A DNA stretch of 64,000 bases from Candidatus Ichthyocystis hellenicum (GCF_001460935.1 NZ_LN906597.1:35057-99056), one strand, 5' to 3'. Numbered from the stretch's first letter, positions 9,932-19,537 are shown. Translations and numbers: made by a program. The notes: generated by a model not told the origin, from the letters alone.

Positions 9932-10174
9932 TTGCCCAAAGAAAAATCTCAGCAACCACCTCTAGACCAGATGCTAAATGATCTCGAGAATTTAGTAGTT
10001 GAACTAGAAGAGGGAAAATTATCGCTTGAACAGTCAATGGCTGCTTTCACTAAGGGGTGTGATATAGTTCGCCAGTGTCAAAACGTCTTAAATGAAACAG
10101 AGAAAGCTATCAAGGTCCTAGACGAACAAATGCAGTCCTTGCGGATCATGGACAACAACGAGCTAGAATCGTGA
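9932..10174 (+). CDS. xseB: Exodeoxyribonuclease VII small subunit
   Basis: Small subunit of the single-strand-specific exonuclease VII. It is 80 residues, the usual size, with the family pattern LNDLENLVVELEEGKLSLEQSMAAFTKGCDIVRQC. The start is TTG, supported by a strong AGGAGG ribosome site eight bases upstream. The stop overlaps the GTG start of ispA (GTGA), the common proteobacterial xseB-ispA arrangement. Confidence 0.93.
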   Translation: MPKEKSQQPPLDQMLNDLENLVVELEEGKLSLEQSMAAFTKGCDIVRQCQNVLNETEKAIKVLDEQMQSLRIMDNNELES

Positions 10175-11127
10175 GCGGCAGCTACCATGATTGGGCTCAG
10201 TATGTATGCTCACAAGTTTATAACCACCTGATTAGTGAAGTTAGAAAAAAAATATCTGATGATGATAACCAGTTGGCTAAGGCTATCCTTTATGCTACCA
10301 GCAATCCTGGAAGAGCGCTCAGACCTCAGTTGGTGTTTGCTGCAAGAAATGCGGTAGGAGAGCTACCAAATGAAGAACAGCCACTGGCACTGGCAATTGC
10401 TGGATCAGTGGAACTCATTCACATTATGTCTCTCATATATGATGACTTGCCCTGCATGGACAATAGCCCCACTAGAAGGGGACATCCTTCTGTTCATAAG
10501 ATCTATGGTGAAAATATAGCTATACTAGCAGCTGACAGTCTAAAAAGCTTAGCTTTTGAGCAGCTATCTACCATAGATTCGCTATCATATCCTGGAATAC
10601 TGCTTAGACTATTATCATACCTAAGCCAAGCCTCTGGTTATTCTGGTATTTGTCTTGGTCAAGCCATTGATCTAGTAAATGATAAAAATTATAGAAATGA
10701 AAGCTCTGTATTGGATATGTATTTCCTTAAAACTGGCAAATTAATTGTTGCTTCTATTTTTATGGGAGCTTGGTCAAATCCGCATATGTCAGAAGAACTA
10801 TTGGAACCACTATCAAGGTTTGCTAAAAATCTTGGAGTTTCATTTCAAATAATTAATGATCTTAGAGATAATTTATTTGTTAATGAGACCGGAAAAATTC
10901 CACACCAGGATTTAGAACAAGATAAGAACACCCTACTCTCTTACCATGGCCCACAGGTATGTGCTAGAATCGCCCTGGATCTGTTGGAAAAATCTAGAGT
11001 TGACGCTGAGCTTTTGCCTGGAGACAGCTCCAGATTTTGCCAAATATTGGCTTGGGTTGTGCAGCAAATACCGATTGGTTTTCGTTCTGGTACCTGTAGA
11101 AAAACCAAATCCTTACACGAAACATAA
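10171..11127 (+). CDS. ispA: Farnesyl diphosphate synthase (polyprenyl synthetase family)
   Basis: Condenses IPP with DMAPP/GPP to farnesyl diphosphate, precursor of ubiquinone and undecaprenyl phosphate. First aspartate-rich motif DDLPCMD and RRGHPSVHK are intact near residues 93-106, and GENIAILAADSLKSLAFEQL follows as in E. coli IspA. The second aspartate-rich motif reads NDLRD instead of the usual DDxxD, so its first Asp is Asn. Starts at GTG overlapping the xseB stop. In many proteobacteria dxs follows; here folE2 comes next, so dxs must be elsewhere or absent. Confidence 0.88.
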   Translation: MSGSYHDWAQYVCSQVYNHLISEVRKKISDDDNQLAKAILYATSNPGRALRPQLVFAARNAVGELPNEEQPLALAIAGSVELIHIMSLIYDDLPCMDNSPTRRGHPSVHKIYGENIAILAADSLKSLAFEQLSTIDSLSYPGILLRLLSYLSQASGYSGICLGQAIDLVNDKNYRNESSVLDMYFLKTGKLIVASIFMGAWSNPHMSEELLEPLSRFAKNLGVSFQIINDLRDNLFVNETGKIPHQDLEQDKNTLLSYHGPQVCARIALDLLEKSRVDAELLPGDSSRFCQILAWVVQQIPIGFRSGTCRKTKSLHET

Positions 11128-11152
11128 GTTTCTCTTGGGAATAGAAGCAGTG

Positions 11153-11989
11153 ATGAGCTCTCAAATATTTGAAAAAATGCCTGATGTCATGGATAAGATC
11201 GACAGTCGTCGTTTAGACATTCAGCGTGTTGGGGTTAGGTCTGTTCGTCGACCTATAAGCTTCGAAGATAGAAAGGGAATCATTGTTCCAACGATTGGTA
11301 ACTTTGGGACCTATGTCAGACTGGATAACAGGAAACGTGGCACTCACATGTCGCGTTTTATTCAATTGCTCGAGGAAATTGAAGAACCTTTGAGCGTAGA
11401 GTCTTTCATCCCTTTAGTAAAATCTATGATCAAGCGCCTTGAATCAGTTGAGGGAGTTATTACTGTTGATTTTCCATTTTTTCTAGTAAAGAAAGCCCCC
11501 ATAACTGCTATTGCCGGTCACATGGACTACGATGTCGGATTAACCGGATTCGTCAACAAGCAAGGTTCCCGCGTACAACTCACGCTGCGCGTTCCTGTTA
11601 GCACATTGTGTCCTTGCTCCAGGGAAATATCTGAGTATGGAGCACACAATCAGAGATCTTCGGTCAGGCTCACCATTCAGACTAACTTGCATATTTGGAT
11701 TACTGATTTAATCGAGCTTATAGAAAAGAGTGCCTCTTGCGACCTATTTAGCGTATTGAAAAGGCCTGATGAAAAATTTGTGACAGAGTATGCTTATGAT
11801 AACCCCAAGTTTGTAGAGGATATAGTAAGAGACATAGCCCGAATATTGACAAGAGATCCGCGCATTTTATTTTTTGAAGTTGAATCAGAAAACTTTGAGT
11901 CCATACACAACCACTCCGCCTACGCTTACCTAAGGCACGGGATACCATTCAAACCACTAGAAGAAAGCTTTACACCCCATAATCACTAA
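11153..11989 (+). CDS. folE2: GTP cyclohydrolase IB (FolE2 type)
   Basis: Converts GTP to dihydroneopterin triphosphate for folate and, with QueD, queuosine. A 278-residue protein with the COG1469 signature VSTLCPCSREISEYGAHNQRS containing the catalytic and metal-binding cysteine region. The open frame extends upstream into ispA, but the ATG at 11153 gives the expected N-terminus (DSRRLDIQRVGV soon after). The metal-flexible FolE2 form replaces zinc-dependent FolE in many beta- and other proteobacteria. The end overlaps the convergent bcp stop by four bases. Confidence 0.93.
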   Translation: MSSQIFEKMPDVMDKIDSRRLDIQRVGVRSVRRPISFEDRKGIIVPTIGNFGTYVRLDNRKRGTHMSRFIQLLEEIEEPLSVESFIPLVKSMIKRLESVEGVITVDFPFFLVKKAPITAIAGHMDYDVGLTGFVNKQGSRVQLTLRVPVSTLCPCSREISEYGAHNQRSSVRLTIQTNLHIWITDLIELIEKSASCDLFSVLKRPDEKFVTEYAYDNPKFVEDIVRDIARILTRDPRILFFEVESENFESIHNHSAYAYLRHGIPFKPLEESFTPHNH

Positions 11990-12447
11990 GTAAGGTCTCT
12001 GACAGCAGAAAGAACCTCCTCAGCGTGACCTTCTACTTTTACTTTTCTCCATTCACGGACAAGAATGTATTTAGTATCAATTATAAATGTTGACCTCTCT
12101 ATGCCCCTTACCTTTTTTCCATACATATTTTTCTCCTTCATAACAGAAAACAAGTCACACAAAACCTCATCCGAATCTGATATGAGAGTAAATGGTAAAC
12201 TGTACTTATCAATAAATTTATTGTGGGAAGAAACACTATCTCTTGATACACCCAAAAGATAACAACGCTGCTGCCACTTCTTACCCCAACAATCTCTAAA
12301 ATCACAGGCCTCTTGAGTACACCCCGGTGTATTATCACGTGGATAAAAATATAAAACCAAAGGTTTATCAATAAACTCGGATAAATGACAAAGATCACCA
12401 GTATGTGACATAGCAGAAAAATTAGGAACTTTTTGACCAACTTTCAT
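11986..12447 (-). CDS. bcp: Thioredoxin-dependent peroxiredoxin, Bcp/PrxQ type
   Basis: Reduces hydrogen peroxide and organic peroxides using thioredoxin. 153 residues from the ATG at 12447, which has a GAGG ribosome site six bases upstream. The peroxidatic cysteine lies in YPRDNTPGCTQEACDFRD (near residue 43), with the CX4C resolving cysteine of the PrxQ class. The longer frame to 12465 lacks a ribosome site. Confidence 0.93.
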   Translation of the reverse strand: MKVGQKVPNFSAMSHTGDLCHLSEFIDKPLVLYFYPRDNTPGCTQEACDFRDCWGKKWQQRCYLLGVSRDSVSSHNKFIDKYSLPFTLISDSDEVLCDLFSVMKEKNMYGKKVRGIERSTFIIDTKYILVREWRKVKVEGHAEEVLSAVRDLT

Positions 12448-12723
12448 GTACAACCTCAACAGCAACTATGATAATAAAAACAGAAAAATTATCACCAACT
12501 CGATAACAGATAAACACACATACAAGCCAGCAACAACACAAATACCAACGCGAACAAAAATATACTAACAAGTATCCTACGCATCTGCCAACCACAAAAC
12601 AAGGATCCCAAAAAACAATAAAAAATAACTATCCACTAACTGTATGATACGACTTAATGAGACAATGAATACAAGATTTTTATTGTCCTGCATAACAAAC
12701 ATAACTCTGGGAAGGAATTGTTT

Positions 12724-13635
12724 ATGAGCTCTGCTGTAGTAATGGCATATGGGGACATTGGATCAAGATGTATAAAAACACTGATTGAATACAACATAAA
12801 AATAAAATTTGTTGTTACCAAAGAAGAGCCATCTTATGCCGGGTGGTTCAATAATATTGTTGATGAATCATCTTTATACAATATTTCAGTTTGTAATTAC
12901 GCGCCGCACAAAAATGAGTCTTTAATAGAAAAAATTGCAACTATATCTCCTGACTACTTGTTTATCATAAACTTCCCAGAGGTTTTACCAACCGAACTTT
13001 TTAGTATGGTACGAATTTCTTCATATCATTTACATTTTTCATTACTTCCATACTACAAGGGACACCACCCTATTCAGTGGAGCATAATAAACGGAGAAAA
13101 ACAAACTGGAGTTACGTTAAGCCTCACCACTGGCAAAATTAACGAGTTCAGTATTATTAATCAAATTCCTATACCTATATTGAGTCACGATACTAGCTCT
13201 GACATTGAGAAAAAACTTACTGTATCAGGAGAGATAATATTATTTCAAACCATGCCTCACATACTTAAAAATTCGGTAGTTAGCCACCCTATAACTAAAG
13301 ATTATGGCAGTCACTTCCGTCCGCTTGGTACTAAAGATAGACAATTTCACTGGCATTGGGATGCTTTACGCATACACAACCTCATTCGTGCTTTTTCCCC
13401 TCCGCATGAAGGCGCATTTTTTGACCTAGAAAATAAATTGTTTTGGGTACAGCAGAGCAGATTAACAAATCAGCATGGGAAACCAGGAAATTACATTTAC
13501 ACTGACAACCGACTTATTATATTTGCTGGAGATGGAAGGGGAATAGAAATAATATCTCTAGCATGTGAAGAGGGAACATTACCTATAGAAGAATGGGTAT
13601 GTGCACACCCAAATCAGTGTTTATTCAAGAGTTGA
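12724..13635 (+). CDS. ArnA-like formyltransferase-family protein with altered catalytic residues
   Basis: About 303 residues resembling the N-terminal formyltransferase part of ArnA and methionyl-tRNA formyltransferase: a Rossmann-type N-terminal domain (AYGDIGSRCIKTL), the SLLPYYKGHHPIQWSIINGE loop and a C-terminal OB-like part (IRAFSPPHEGAFF). Family enzymes use an Asn-His-Asp set (ArnA N102, H104, D140). Aligning by eye, the Asn is His here (YHLHFSLLP), the His is kept, and the Asp is Asn (GKINEF). Normal 10-formyl-THF transfer may therefore be lost or changed. The start at 12724 has AAGGA seven bases upstream. Substrate unknown; a sugar-nucleotide or lipid A role is only inferred. Confidence 0.7.
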   Translation: MSSAVVMAYGDIGSRCIKTLIEYNIKIKFVVTKEEPSYAGWFNNIVDESSLYNISVCNYAPHKNESLIEKIATISPDYLFIINFPEVLPTELFSMVRISSYHLHFSLLPYYKGHHPIQWSIINGEKQTGVTLSLTTGKINEFSIINQIPIPILSHDTSSDIEKKLTVSGEIILFQTMPHILKNSVVSHPITKDYGSHFRPLGTKDRQFHWHWDALRIHNLIRAFSPPHEGAFFDLENKLFWVQQSRLTNQHGKPGNYIYTDNRLIIFAGDGRGIEIISLACEEGTLPIEEWVCAHPNQCLFKS

Positions 13636-13640
13636 TTCAC

Positions 13641-14066
13641 ATGTTTACACCATCAAGAAATGAGTCTCGCCTTTTTTTCTTTAACACTTGGTCAAAGATG
13701 TTAGCCCAAAAACCACTTTTGGGATTAGAGGAAAAAGCATCACACATAATAGCACTTCACCCGGAGTATCACAGAATACTAAGTCATCCTCATATGTATT
13801 TAGAATACGAATTTGTACCTGAATCTGGAATGGCTAACCCCTTTTTACACTTGTCATTACATTTAACTATCGCGGAACAAATTGACACTAACCAGCCACA
13901 TGGAATTAGTAATTTGTTTAGCAAGTTACATAAAAAAAACACAGATGAACACACCGCAAGACATGCCATACTGGAAATATTGGAAGACGAACTATGGAAC
14001 GCAGTAAATAACCAAAAAACATTTGACCACCAACAATACCTACAACGTATTTCATCACTTTTGTAG
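13641..14066 (+). CDS. DUF1841 family protein
   Basis: A 141-residue protein of the DUF1841 family, known mainly from betaproteobacteria and of unknown function. Recognised by MFTPSRNESRLFFFNTW at the start, LEEKASHIIALHPEYH, and the central NPFLHLSLHLTIAEQIDTNQPHGI, with HARHAILEILEDELW-like C-terminal helices. The frame extends to 13593 inside the previous gene, but the ATG at 13641, six bases after that gene's stop, fits the family N-terminus. Convergent with sua5. Confidence 0.85.
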   Translation: MFTPSRNESRLFFFNTWSKMLAQKPLLGLEEKASHIIALHPEYHRILSHPHMYLEYEFVPESGMANPFLHLSLHLTIAEQIDTNQPHGISNLFSKLHKKNTDEHTARHAILEILEDELWNAVNNQKTFDHQQYLQRISSLL

Positions 14067-14086
14067 TATCAGGATAAATTTCCTAC

Positions 14087-15064
14087 TCAATGGTTACGTG
14101 ACCCATAGGATGCTTTAGCCAAACGGTCGTTAATATCGTCCCACGCTGGATCATGGGGAGGATCTTCAACGATGATATTACTAACAAATTTTTCTAAAAA
14201 CCTCAGCCTTTCATACAATCTACATCCGTACGACAAAGCCAAATCAGGCATTCTAGTCCAGTAAATACCGTCCAAATCATCTGGCATAAAAACAGTCCTA
14301 GCTAAAACACCAACATTTCCCTCCTTACGAAGCACATCGAGAAGATCATGAAAATTACCTTTATCAACCAGAGATAGCGGAACTACAGGAGCATAATGCC
14401 CTGGCAAAGTACCAGAAGTTTCGTATTTGTGAACTATGCCTCTTTCAACACGTACACCACAAACCTCTTCCATAGCATCAGAGCGTATACGTCCCTTCCT
14501 TAAAAGACGAGGAACCTTTCCAGAACAATCAACTATGGTTGATTCCAAGCCATAACAACAAAAACCACCATCTAAAATACCTGCAATTGAATATCCAAAA
14601 TCGTCAAACACATGAGAAGGCATAGTTGAACTTACATGACCAAAAGTATTAGCAGAAGGAGCAACCACACCAAAACAACCATTTTCTTTGAGTTTATCCA
14701 GCAAAAGCGCAGTAGATGCATGCTGAGGAACACGAACGGCCACTGTTTCCCGTCCTGCAACTACGGAAGATAAAACTGATTCTTTCTTTTTCAAAACGAT
14801 TGTCAATGGCCCAGGCCAATATGCTTTGCAAAGAGATTCAACATAATCGTTCTCAATAATAGCCCATCGAAAAACATCTTCAAAAGAACGAACATGAACA
14901 ATCAAAGGATGGGATAAAGACCTACCCTTAATAGAAAAAACCTTTCGTACTGCTAAATCATTACTAGCATCAGCCGCCAGACCGTACACTGTCTCTGTAG
15001 GAATAGCAACCAATTCGCCACCCAGCAAAAGCCTAACAGCCTGCTCGATTGTAAGCAAATTCAT
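14087..15064 (-). CDS. L-threonylcarbamoyladenylate synthase, Sua5/YwlC type
   Basis: Makes threonylcarbamoyl-AMP from Thr, bicarbonate and ATP for t6A37 of ANN-decoding tRNAs. At 325 residues it has the YrdC-like domain (about 1-200; PTETVYGLAADA, KGRSLSHPLIVH, WPGPLTIVL, PSAN) plus the extra C-terminal Sua5 domain, so it is the long Sua5 form rather than TsaC. The ATG overlaps the purK stop by four bases, making it the last gene of the folD-purE-purK run. Confidence 0.93.
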   Translation of the reverse strand: MNLLTIEQAVRLLLGGELVAIPTETVYGLAADASNDLAVRKVFSIKGRSLSHPLIVHVRSFEDVFRWAIIENDYVESLCKAYWPGPLTIVLKKKESVLSSVVAGRETVAVRVPQHASTALLLDKLKENGCFGVVAPSANTFGHVSSTMPSHVFDDFGYSIAGILDGGFCCYGLESTIVDCSGKVPRLLRKGRIRSDAMEEVCGVRVERGIVHKYETSGTLPGHYAPVVPLSLVDKGNFHDLLDVLRKEGNVGVLARTVFMPDDLDGIYWTRMPDLALSYGCRLYERLRFLEKFVSNIIVEDPPHDPAWDDINDRLAKASYGSRNH

Positions 15065-16191
15065 TTATCGCCTCGGTAATAGAACCATTGATAGAACTTA
15101 AGAGCTTCTTCAACAAAATCATCCTGTTTCCCAACCCAGGTCACATGCCCCATTTTTCTACCTGGCCTAACCTCAGTCTTACCATATAGGTACAACCTAC
15201 CTCTTTGATTCATCACATATGGCCATTGAATAGGATCATCAAATAACCACCCATCCCCCAGCAAATTAACCATCATCGAATCACTAAGCTGCCGCGGTTG
15301 GAAAATGTCCAAGCCGCATAGAATTCTCTGCTGACAATCAAACTGTGAGTATGAAGTAGCATCCATAGTGTAATGACCGGTATTATGGGGTCTTGGAGCC
15401 ATTTCATTTACATACAACTCACCTTGATCGTAAAAAAACTCAACGGCTAAAACACCACAATATGAAAGTTTCTCAACAATAAGTGCCGCAATAGAATAAA
15501 TCTGATCAAACACATCTTTATAGTCATAGCAGGCAGTAGAACAATGAACCAAAATACCATTTTTGTGAAAATTCTTAGTTATTGGAAAGAAGACCACCTG
15601 ACCATTATGCGAACGACCAACTACTATAGAAAACTCTGCCATTCCTGACGACAATCTTTTTTCCAAAACACATGGAACACCCAATAACCTCCAAGATTCA
15701 AGTAATTTACTATGATCAGAAATAGGTAATTGACCGCGACCATCATAGCCCATCTGAGCAGTTTTCAAAATTGCCGGAAACAAATTTTTGGGCGCTAACT
15801 CACAATCAGATTCTGAGCAAATATTAAAGTAATCTACAACGGGAAATCCGTTGGTTTTAAGAAACGATTTTTCCAAAACTCTGTTAGCACAAATCTCAAC
15901 AGCATCAGCAGATGGAGATATAAGTATCTTTGTCGCCAAAGACGATAGAAGATCTACCGGTACATTTTCGAATTCAACCGTCGCTGCTTTACATAAACCA
16001 GAAAAATCATGATAAGCATCAGAATTATCATAAGGAAGACAAATATGAACATCGGCACATGCACGAGCAGGACAACTAATATCTGGATCCCAAACAACTG
16101 TTCTATACCCTTGCCGACGAGCAGAACACAAAAAGAAAAGGCCCAACTGGCCACCACCAAGTACGCCAACAGTATCAGGCGGAAATATCAT
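15061..16191 (-). CDS. purK: N5-carboxyaminoimidazole ribonucleotide synthase
   Basis: ATP-grasp enzyme that carboxylates AIR at N5 in purine synthesis. 376 residues. N-terminal GVLGGGQLG nucleotide-fold motif, then GYDGRGQ and the ATP-grasp VEFFYDQGELYVNEMAPRPHNTGH motif near residue 255. It lies nine bases after purE on the same strand. Confidence 0.95.
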   Translation of the reverse strand: MIFPPDTVGVLGGGQLGLFFLCSARRQGYRTVVWDPDISCPARACADVHICLPYDNSDAYHDFSGLCKAATVEFENVPVDLLSSLATKILISPSADAVEICANRVLEKSFLKTNGFPVVDYFNICSESDCELAPKNLFPAILKTAQMGYDGRGQLPISDHSKLLESWRLLGVPCVLEKRLSSGMAEFSIVVGRSHNGQVVFFPITKNFHKNGILVHCSTACYDYKDVFDQIYSIAALIVEKLSYCGVLAVEFFYDQGELYVNEMAPRPHNTGHYTMDATSYSQFDCQQRILCGLDIFQPRQLSDSMMVNLLGDGWLFDDPIQWPYVMNQRGRLYLYGKTEVRPGRKMGHVTWVGKQDDFVEEALKFYQWFYYRGDK

Positions 16192-16200
16192 TGGATAGCC

Positions 16201-16704
16201 TCAGATTAAATCACCACTGGGATTAGAATTATCAATCACACTTTGCCGTTGACGCTCGCGAAAATCAAGCAAACTAACGCGCAAATTACTGCTACCTAAA
16301 CTCAGAATAGAAACAGCAAACAAAGCAGCATTAATCGCACCTGATTTGCCAATGGAAAAAGTAGCAACAGGAGCACCACTTGGCATCTGAACAATAGAGT
16401 ACAAAGAATCAACTCCTTGCAATGGAGAAGAAGAAATCGGAACACCCAAAACAGGCAATACCGTTTTTGCTGCCAACATACCCGGAAGATGCGCAGCACC
16501 TCCAGCACCAGCAATTATTACCCTAACTCCCCTATCGTACGCAGAATCAGCGAAATCAAATACTTCATTTGGAGTACGGTGCGCAGATATAATACGAGCC
16601 TCACATGAAACACCAAATTCATCCAAAGTAGAAACAGAAAAACGCATCACATCCCAATCAGACTGTGATCCCATTAGAACCGCCACAGAAAATTCCTCGC
16701 TCAT
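16201..16704 (-). CDS. purE: N5-carboxyaminoimidazole ribonucleotide mutase
   Basis: Class I PurE; moves the carboxyl group from N5 to C4 to give CAIR, acting with PurK. 167 residues with the MGSQSDW substrate motif, SAHRTP near residue 41, and GAGGAAHLPGMLAAKT. ATG overlaps the folD stop by four bases. Confidence 0.95.
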   Translation of the reverse strand: MSEEFSVAVLMGSQSDWDVMRFSVSTLDEFGVSCEARIISAHRTPNEVFDFADSAYDRGVRVIIAGAGGAAHLPGMLAAKTVLPVLGVPISSSPLQGVDSLYSIVQMPSGAPVATFSIGKSGAINAALFAVSILSLGSSNLRVSLLDFRERQRQSVIDNSNPSGDLI

Positions 16705-17576
16705 GTAACCTCCTTTTGGGAAACTAATACAGCCTTGAGGGTATTTTTCAACAACATGGCAATAGTCATAGGACCAACACCTCCAGGAACTGGAGTAATA
16801 TGCGAAGCTTTGTGTGAGCAGGCTTCAAAATCTACGTCTCCAACAATTTTACCATCTTCCCTACGATGAATACCTACATCTACAACAACTGCCCCATCGG
16901 CAATACAATCGTCCCTTATCAGTAACGGACACCCAGTTGCAGAAATCAATACATCAGCTGCGCGAGTTACAGATGGCAAGTCACGCGTCAATGAATTACA
17001 GACTGTAACAGTTGCCCCTCTGCTTAATAGCATCAAAGCAGTAGGTTTTCCTACAATATTTGAAGCTCCCACAACTACACACCTCCGCCCAGACAGTGGA
17101 ATATTGTAGTAATCCAACAAATACAAAATCCCCAGTGGGGTACACGGCAAGAACTCAGGAAAACCAATACTGCTTCGACCAACATTGTACGGATGGAAAC
17201 CATCAACATCCTTACTAGGCAAAATAGACTCAATCACCACTCTATCCTGAATAGACTTAGGAAGCGGCAATTGCACCAAAATACCATGAACTGAATCATC
17301 ATGATTCAGTTCATTTATTACATCGAGCAAACTACTCTGGGAAAGAGTTTCCGGAAAGGATAAAAATCTCGAATTAAAACCCACCTTCTCGCAAGCACTT
17401 ATCTTACGGCGCACGTAGATCTGTGAAGCCGGACAATCTCCTACCAAAACAACAGCCAACCCAGGCTTACAGGAAAGACAAGACACCTCTTCGGATATTT
17501 CTTTGCAGAGCAAATCTGACACATACCGGCCATCCATAATCTGGCCACACTGCAACCCGCCTAACTTTGATTCCAA
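16701..17576 (-). CDS. folD: Methylenetetrahydrofolate dehydrogenase / cyclohydrolase
   Basis: Bifunctional enzyme interconverting 5,10-methylene-, methenyl- and 10-formyl-THF. Family blocks: GLAVVLVGDCPASQIYVRRK (Tyr and Lys catalytic region), GILVQLPLP, KDVDGFHPYN, VVGASNIVGKP (NADP site) and TPVPGGVGPMT. A TTG at 17576 is chosen as start because GGAGG lies nine bases upstream of it. The internal ATG at 17537 fits the E. coli N-terminus but has no ribosome site. First gene of the folD-purE-purK-sua5 cluster, linking one-carbon and purine metabolism. Confidence 0.94.
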   Translation of the reverse strand: MESKLGGLQCGQIMDGRYVSDLLCKEISEEVSCLSCKPGLAVVLVGDCPASQIYVRRKISACEKVGFNSRFLSFPETLSQSSLLDVINELNHDDSVHGILVQLPLPKSIQDRVVIESILPSKDVDGFHPYNVGRSSIGFPEFLPCTPLGILYLLDYYNIPLSGRRCVVVGASNIVGKPTALMLLSRGATVTVCNSLTRDLPSVTRAADVLISATGCPLLIRDDCIADGAVVVDVGIHRREDGKIVGDVDFEACSHKASHITPVPGGVGPMTIAMLLKNTLKAVLVSQKEVT

Positions 17577-17659
17577 ACCAGGACCCCTCCCTCAGGAGAA
17601 ACTCAACACTTGCATAGAACTATCGAAATAATTTACCTAACAGTTGTTATAAAAAACAA

Positions 17660-19387
17660 CTATCTGCGCGAAGATGGCAAAGTATCAGCACAAATACCCA
17701 GGGCCACCTCAGCAGCAAGACCAACTGATTCGCATAATGTAGGATGAGGATGTATAGTACGAGCCAAATCAACTGCCTCTGCCCCCATCTCAATGGCTAA
17801 ACACAATTCACCCAACAAATCTCCCGCGTGCACACCTACCACACCAGCACCAATTATGCGTTTTGTTTTCTTGTCAAAAATCAACTTAGTCATACCATCC
17901 GTACGTTGTTGACTAATAGCACGGCCAGAAGATGCCCACGGAAAAGAGCCAAGCTCAATCTCACGACCATCATGACGACAGCGAGCCTCAGTAAGACCAG
18001 TCCAAGCTATCTCTGGATCAGAATAGACCACAAAAGGAACCTGATAAGCATCAAATGAAACCGGATTACCCAAAATCGACTCTGAAACAACATGAGCCTG
18101 ATGAGTAGATTTATGGGCTAACATAGGCTCACCAACGATATCACCAATTGCGTAGATGTTCCCGTAGCTAGTACGCATCTGATCATCGACAACAATATAA
18201 CCTTTTTGATCACAAACTAGATTAGGCAAATTTAGGTGCTCCGCAGAGACCCTACGCCCGACACAAACCAGAACAATATCATATGTATGAGAAAAACCAC
18301 CCTGCGGGCCTTCAAAATTAACCAACACACCCTCAGAAGATACACTGGCACCTTTAACCTTAGATTGCAAAAACACATCAGAAAAACGTCGTTGATTAGT
18401 ACTCCACCACACCTTCCTCAGATCATCGTCTAACATATTCAACAAATTGTCCTGTGACTCAACTATAGAAACTCTTGATCCCAAAGCACTATAAACGGTC
18501 GCCATCTCAAGACCTATGCCCCCCCCACCTATGATTAACATCTTATTGGGAATAGTTGATAAGGACAGAGCATCAGTAGAGTACCAAATACGGGGATCAT
18601 CAGGAAAAAATGGCAATTTCACCGGCTCAGACCCAGTGGCAATCAACGCAAATTTAAAAGCATACCGTAACGTAGCACCGTCCTTATGAATAATGACATG
18701 ATTATCATCACAAAATTTAGCATCACCTTGGATGAAAGTAACATTCCTAGCTACTGCCATCTTAGCAAGACCGCTGCTTAATTTTTCAACAACATCGTCT
18801 TTCCAGTGCCTCAATTTTTCCAAATCAATTGAAGGATCACCCCACGAAACCCCAAATGACTCCGCTTCTTTCGCCTCTTCCAAACAACGTGCAACATGCA
18901 ATAAAGCCTTTGATGGAATGCAACCTACATTCAAGCAAACCCCACCTAAAGTTGGTCTCCTGTCAACTAACAAAACCCGCAACCCCTCGTCAGCGGCACG
19001 AAAAGCAGCACAATATCCTCCAGGACCAGCACCAATAACCAAAAGGTCAAAAACATCATCCTTAGCATCTTGAACCAAATTGACCGAAATATTCCTCTGA
19101 GTAGCAACAAACGAATCTTTTTCCTGATGTTGGTCAGCAAACTCTTGATCTGAAAAAATAGTAACAACAGTCTGACCAATGGATACCTCATCTCCAACAG
19201 AAACAAGATATTTATCGATACAACCCGAAGATGGAGATGGTACCTCGACAGCTGCTTTATCTATTTCCAAAACCAACAACGTATCACCCGATTTTACCCT
19301 ATCACCAGGTGATAACAAACATTCAATAACACAAGCCTTAGAAGGACCACTTAGATCAGGAACTACCACATTGAGGGATTTCTTCAT
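17660..19387 (-). CDS. lpdA: Dihydrolipoamide dehydrogenase with N-terminal lipoyl domain
   Basis: E3 of the pyruvate dehydrogenase complex; reoxidises dihydrolipoyl groups with FAD and NAD. 575 residues: a lipoyl domain at 1-80 (Lys44 in EIDKAAVEVPS), a linker, then a full E3 with FAD motif VIGAGPGGYCAAFRAA, redox disulfide GGVCLNVGCIPSK, NAD motif IIGGGGIGLEMA and C-terminal HPHPTLCESVG. Lipoyl-bearing E3 proteins are known from Neisseria and other betaproteobacteria. A GAGG ribosome site precedes the ATG. Here it is separated from aceE-aceF and lies divergently from the rnf operon. Confidence 0.96.
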   Translation of the reverse strand: MKKSLNVVVPDLSGPSKACVIECLLSPGDRVKSGDTLLVLEIDKAAVEVPSPSSGCIDKYLVSVGDEVSIGQTVVTIFSDQEFADQHQEKDSFVATQRNISVNLVQDAKDDVFDLLVIGAGPGGYCAAFRAADEGLRVLLVDRRPTLGGVCLNVGCIPSKALLHVARCLEEAKEAESFGVSWGDPSIDLEKLRHWKDDVVEKLSSGLAKMAVARNVTFIQGDAKFCDDNHVIIHKDGATLRYAFKFALIATGSEPVKLPFFPDDPRIWYSTDALSLSTIPNKMLIIGGGGIGLEMATVYSALGSRVSIVESQDNLLNMLDDDLRKVWWSTNQRRFSDVFLQSKVKGASVSSEGVLVNFEGPQGGFSHTYDIVLVCVGRRVSAEHLNLPNLVCDQKGYIVVDDQMRTSYGNIYAIGDIVGEPMLAHKSTHQAHVVSESILGNPVSFDAYQVPFVVYSDPEIAWTGLTEARCRHDGREIELGSFPWASSGRAISQQRTDGMTKLIFDKKTKRIIGAGVVGVHAGDLLGELCLAIEMGAEAVDLARTIHPHPTLCESVGLAAEVALGICADTLPSSRR

Positions 19388-19537
19388 TAGAACCTCATAA
19401 CAATTAGCATAACCAGGTAAAATAACTCCCCAAGAGGCATATCATTGATGATCAAACTCCATTCCCACTAAGGTAATAATCATGAAATAATTCGGAATGG
19501 TCCATATTTTAGGACTAGCTACTCTCGGGAAAAATCT

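Noticed and set aside
12492..12584. 30-codon minus-strand frame encoding a very hydrophobic peptide (starts MRRILVSIFLF) just upstream of bcp
   Set aside because: No ribosome site and AT-rich sequence that easily yields hydrophobic frames; no independent support.
17642..17661. AGTTGTT/AACAACT hairpin at the lpdA stop as a terminator
   Set aside because: It overlaps the stop codon and has no U-tract on the minus strand; evidence too weak.
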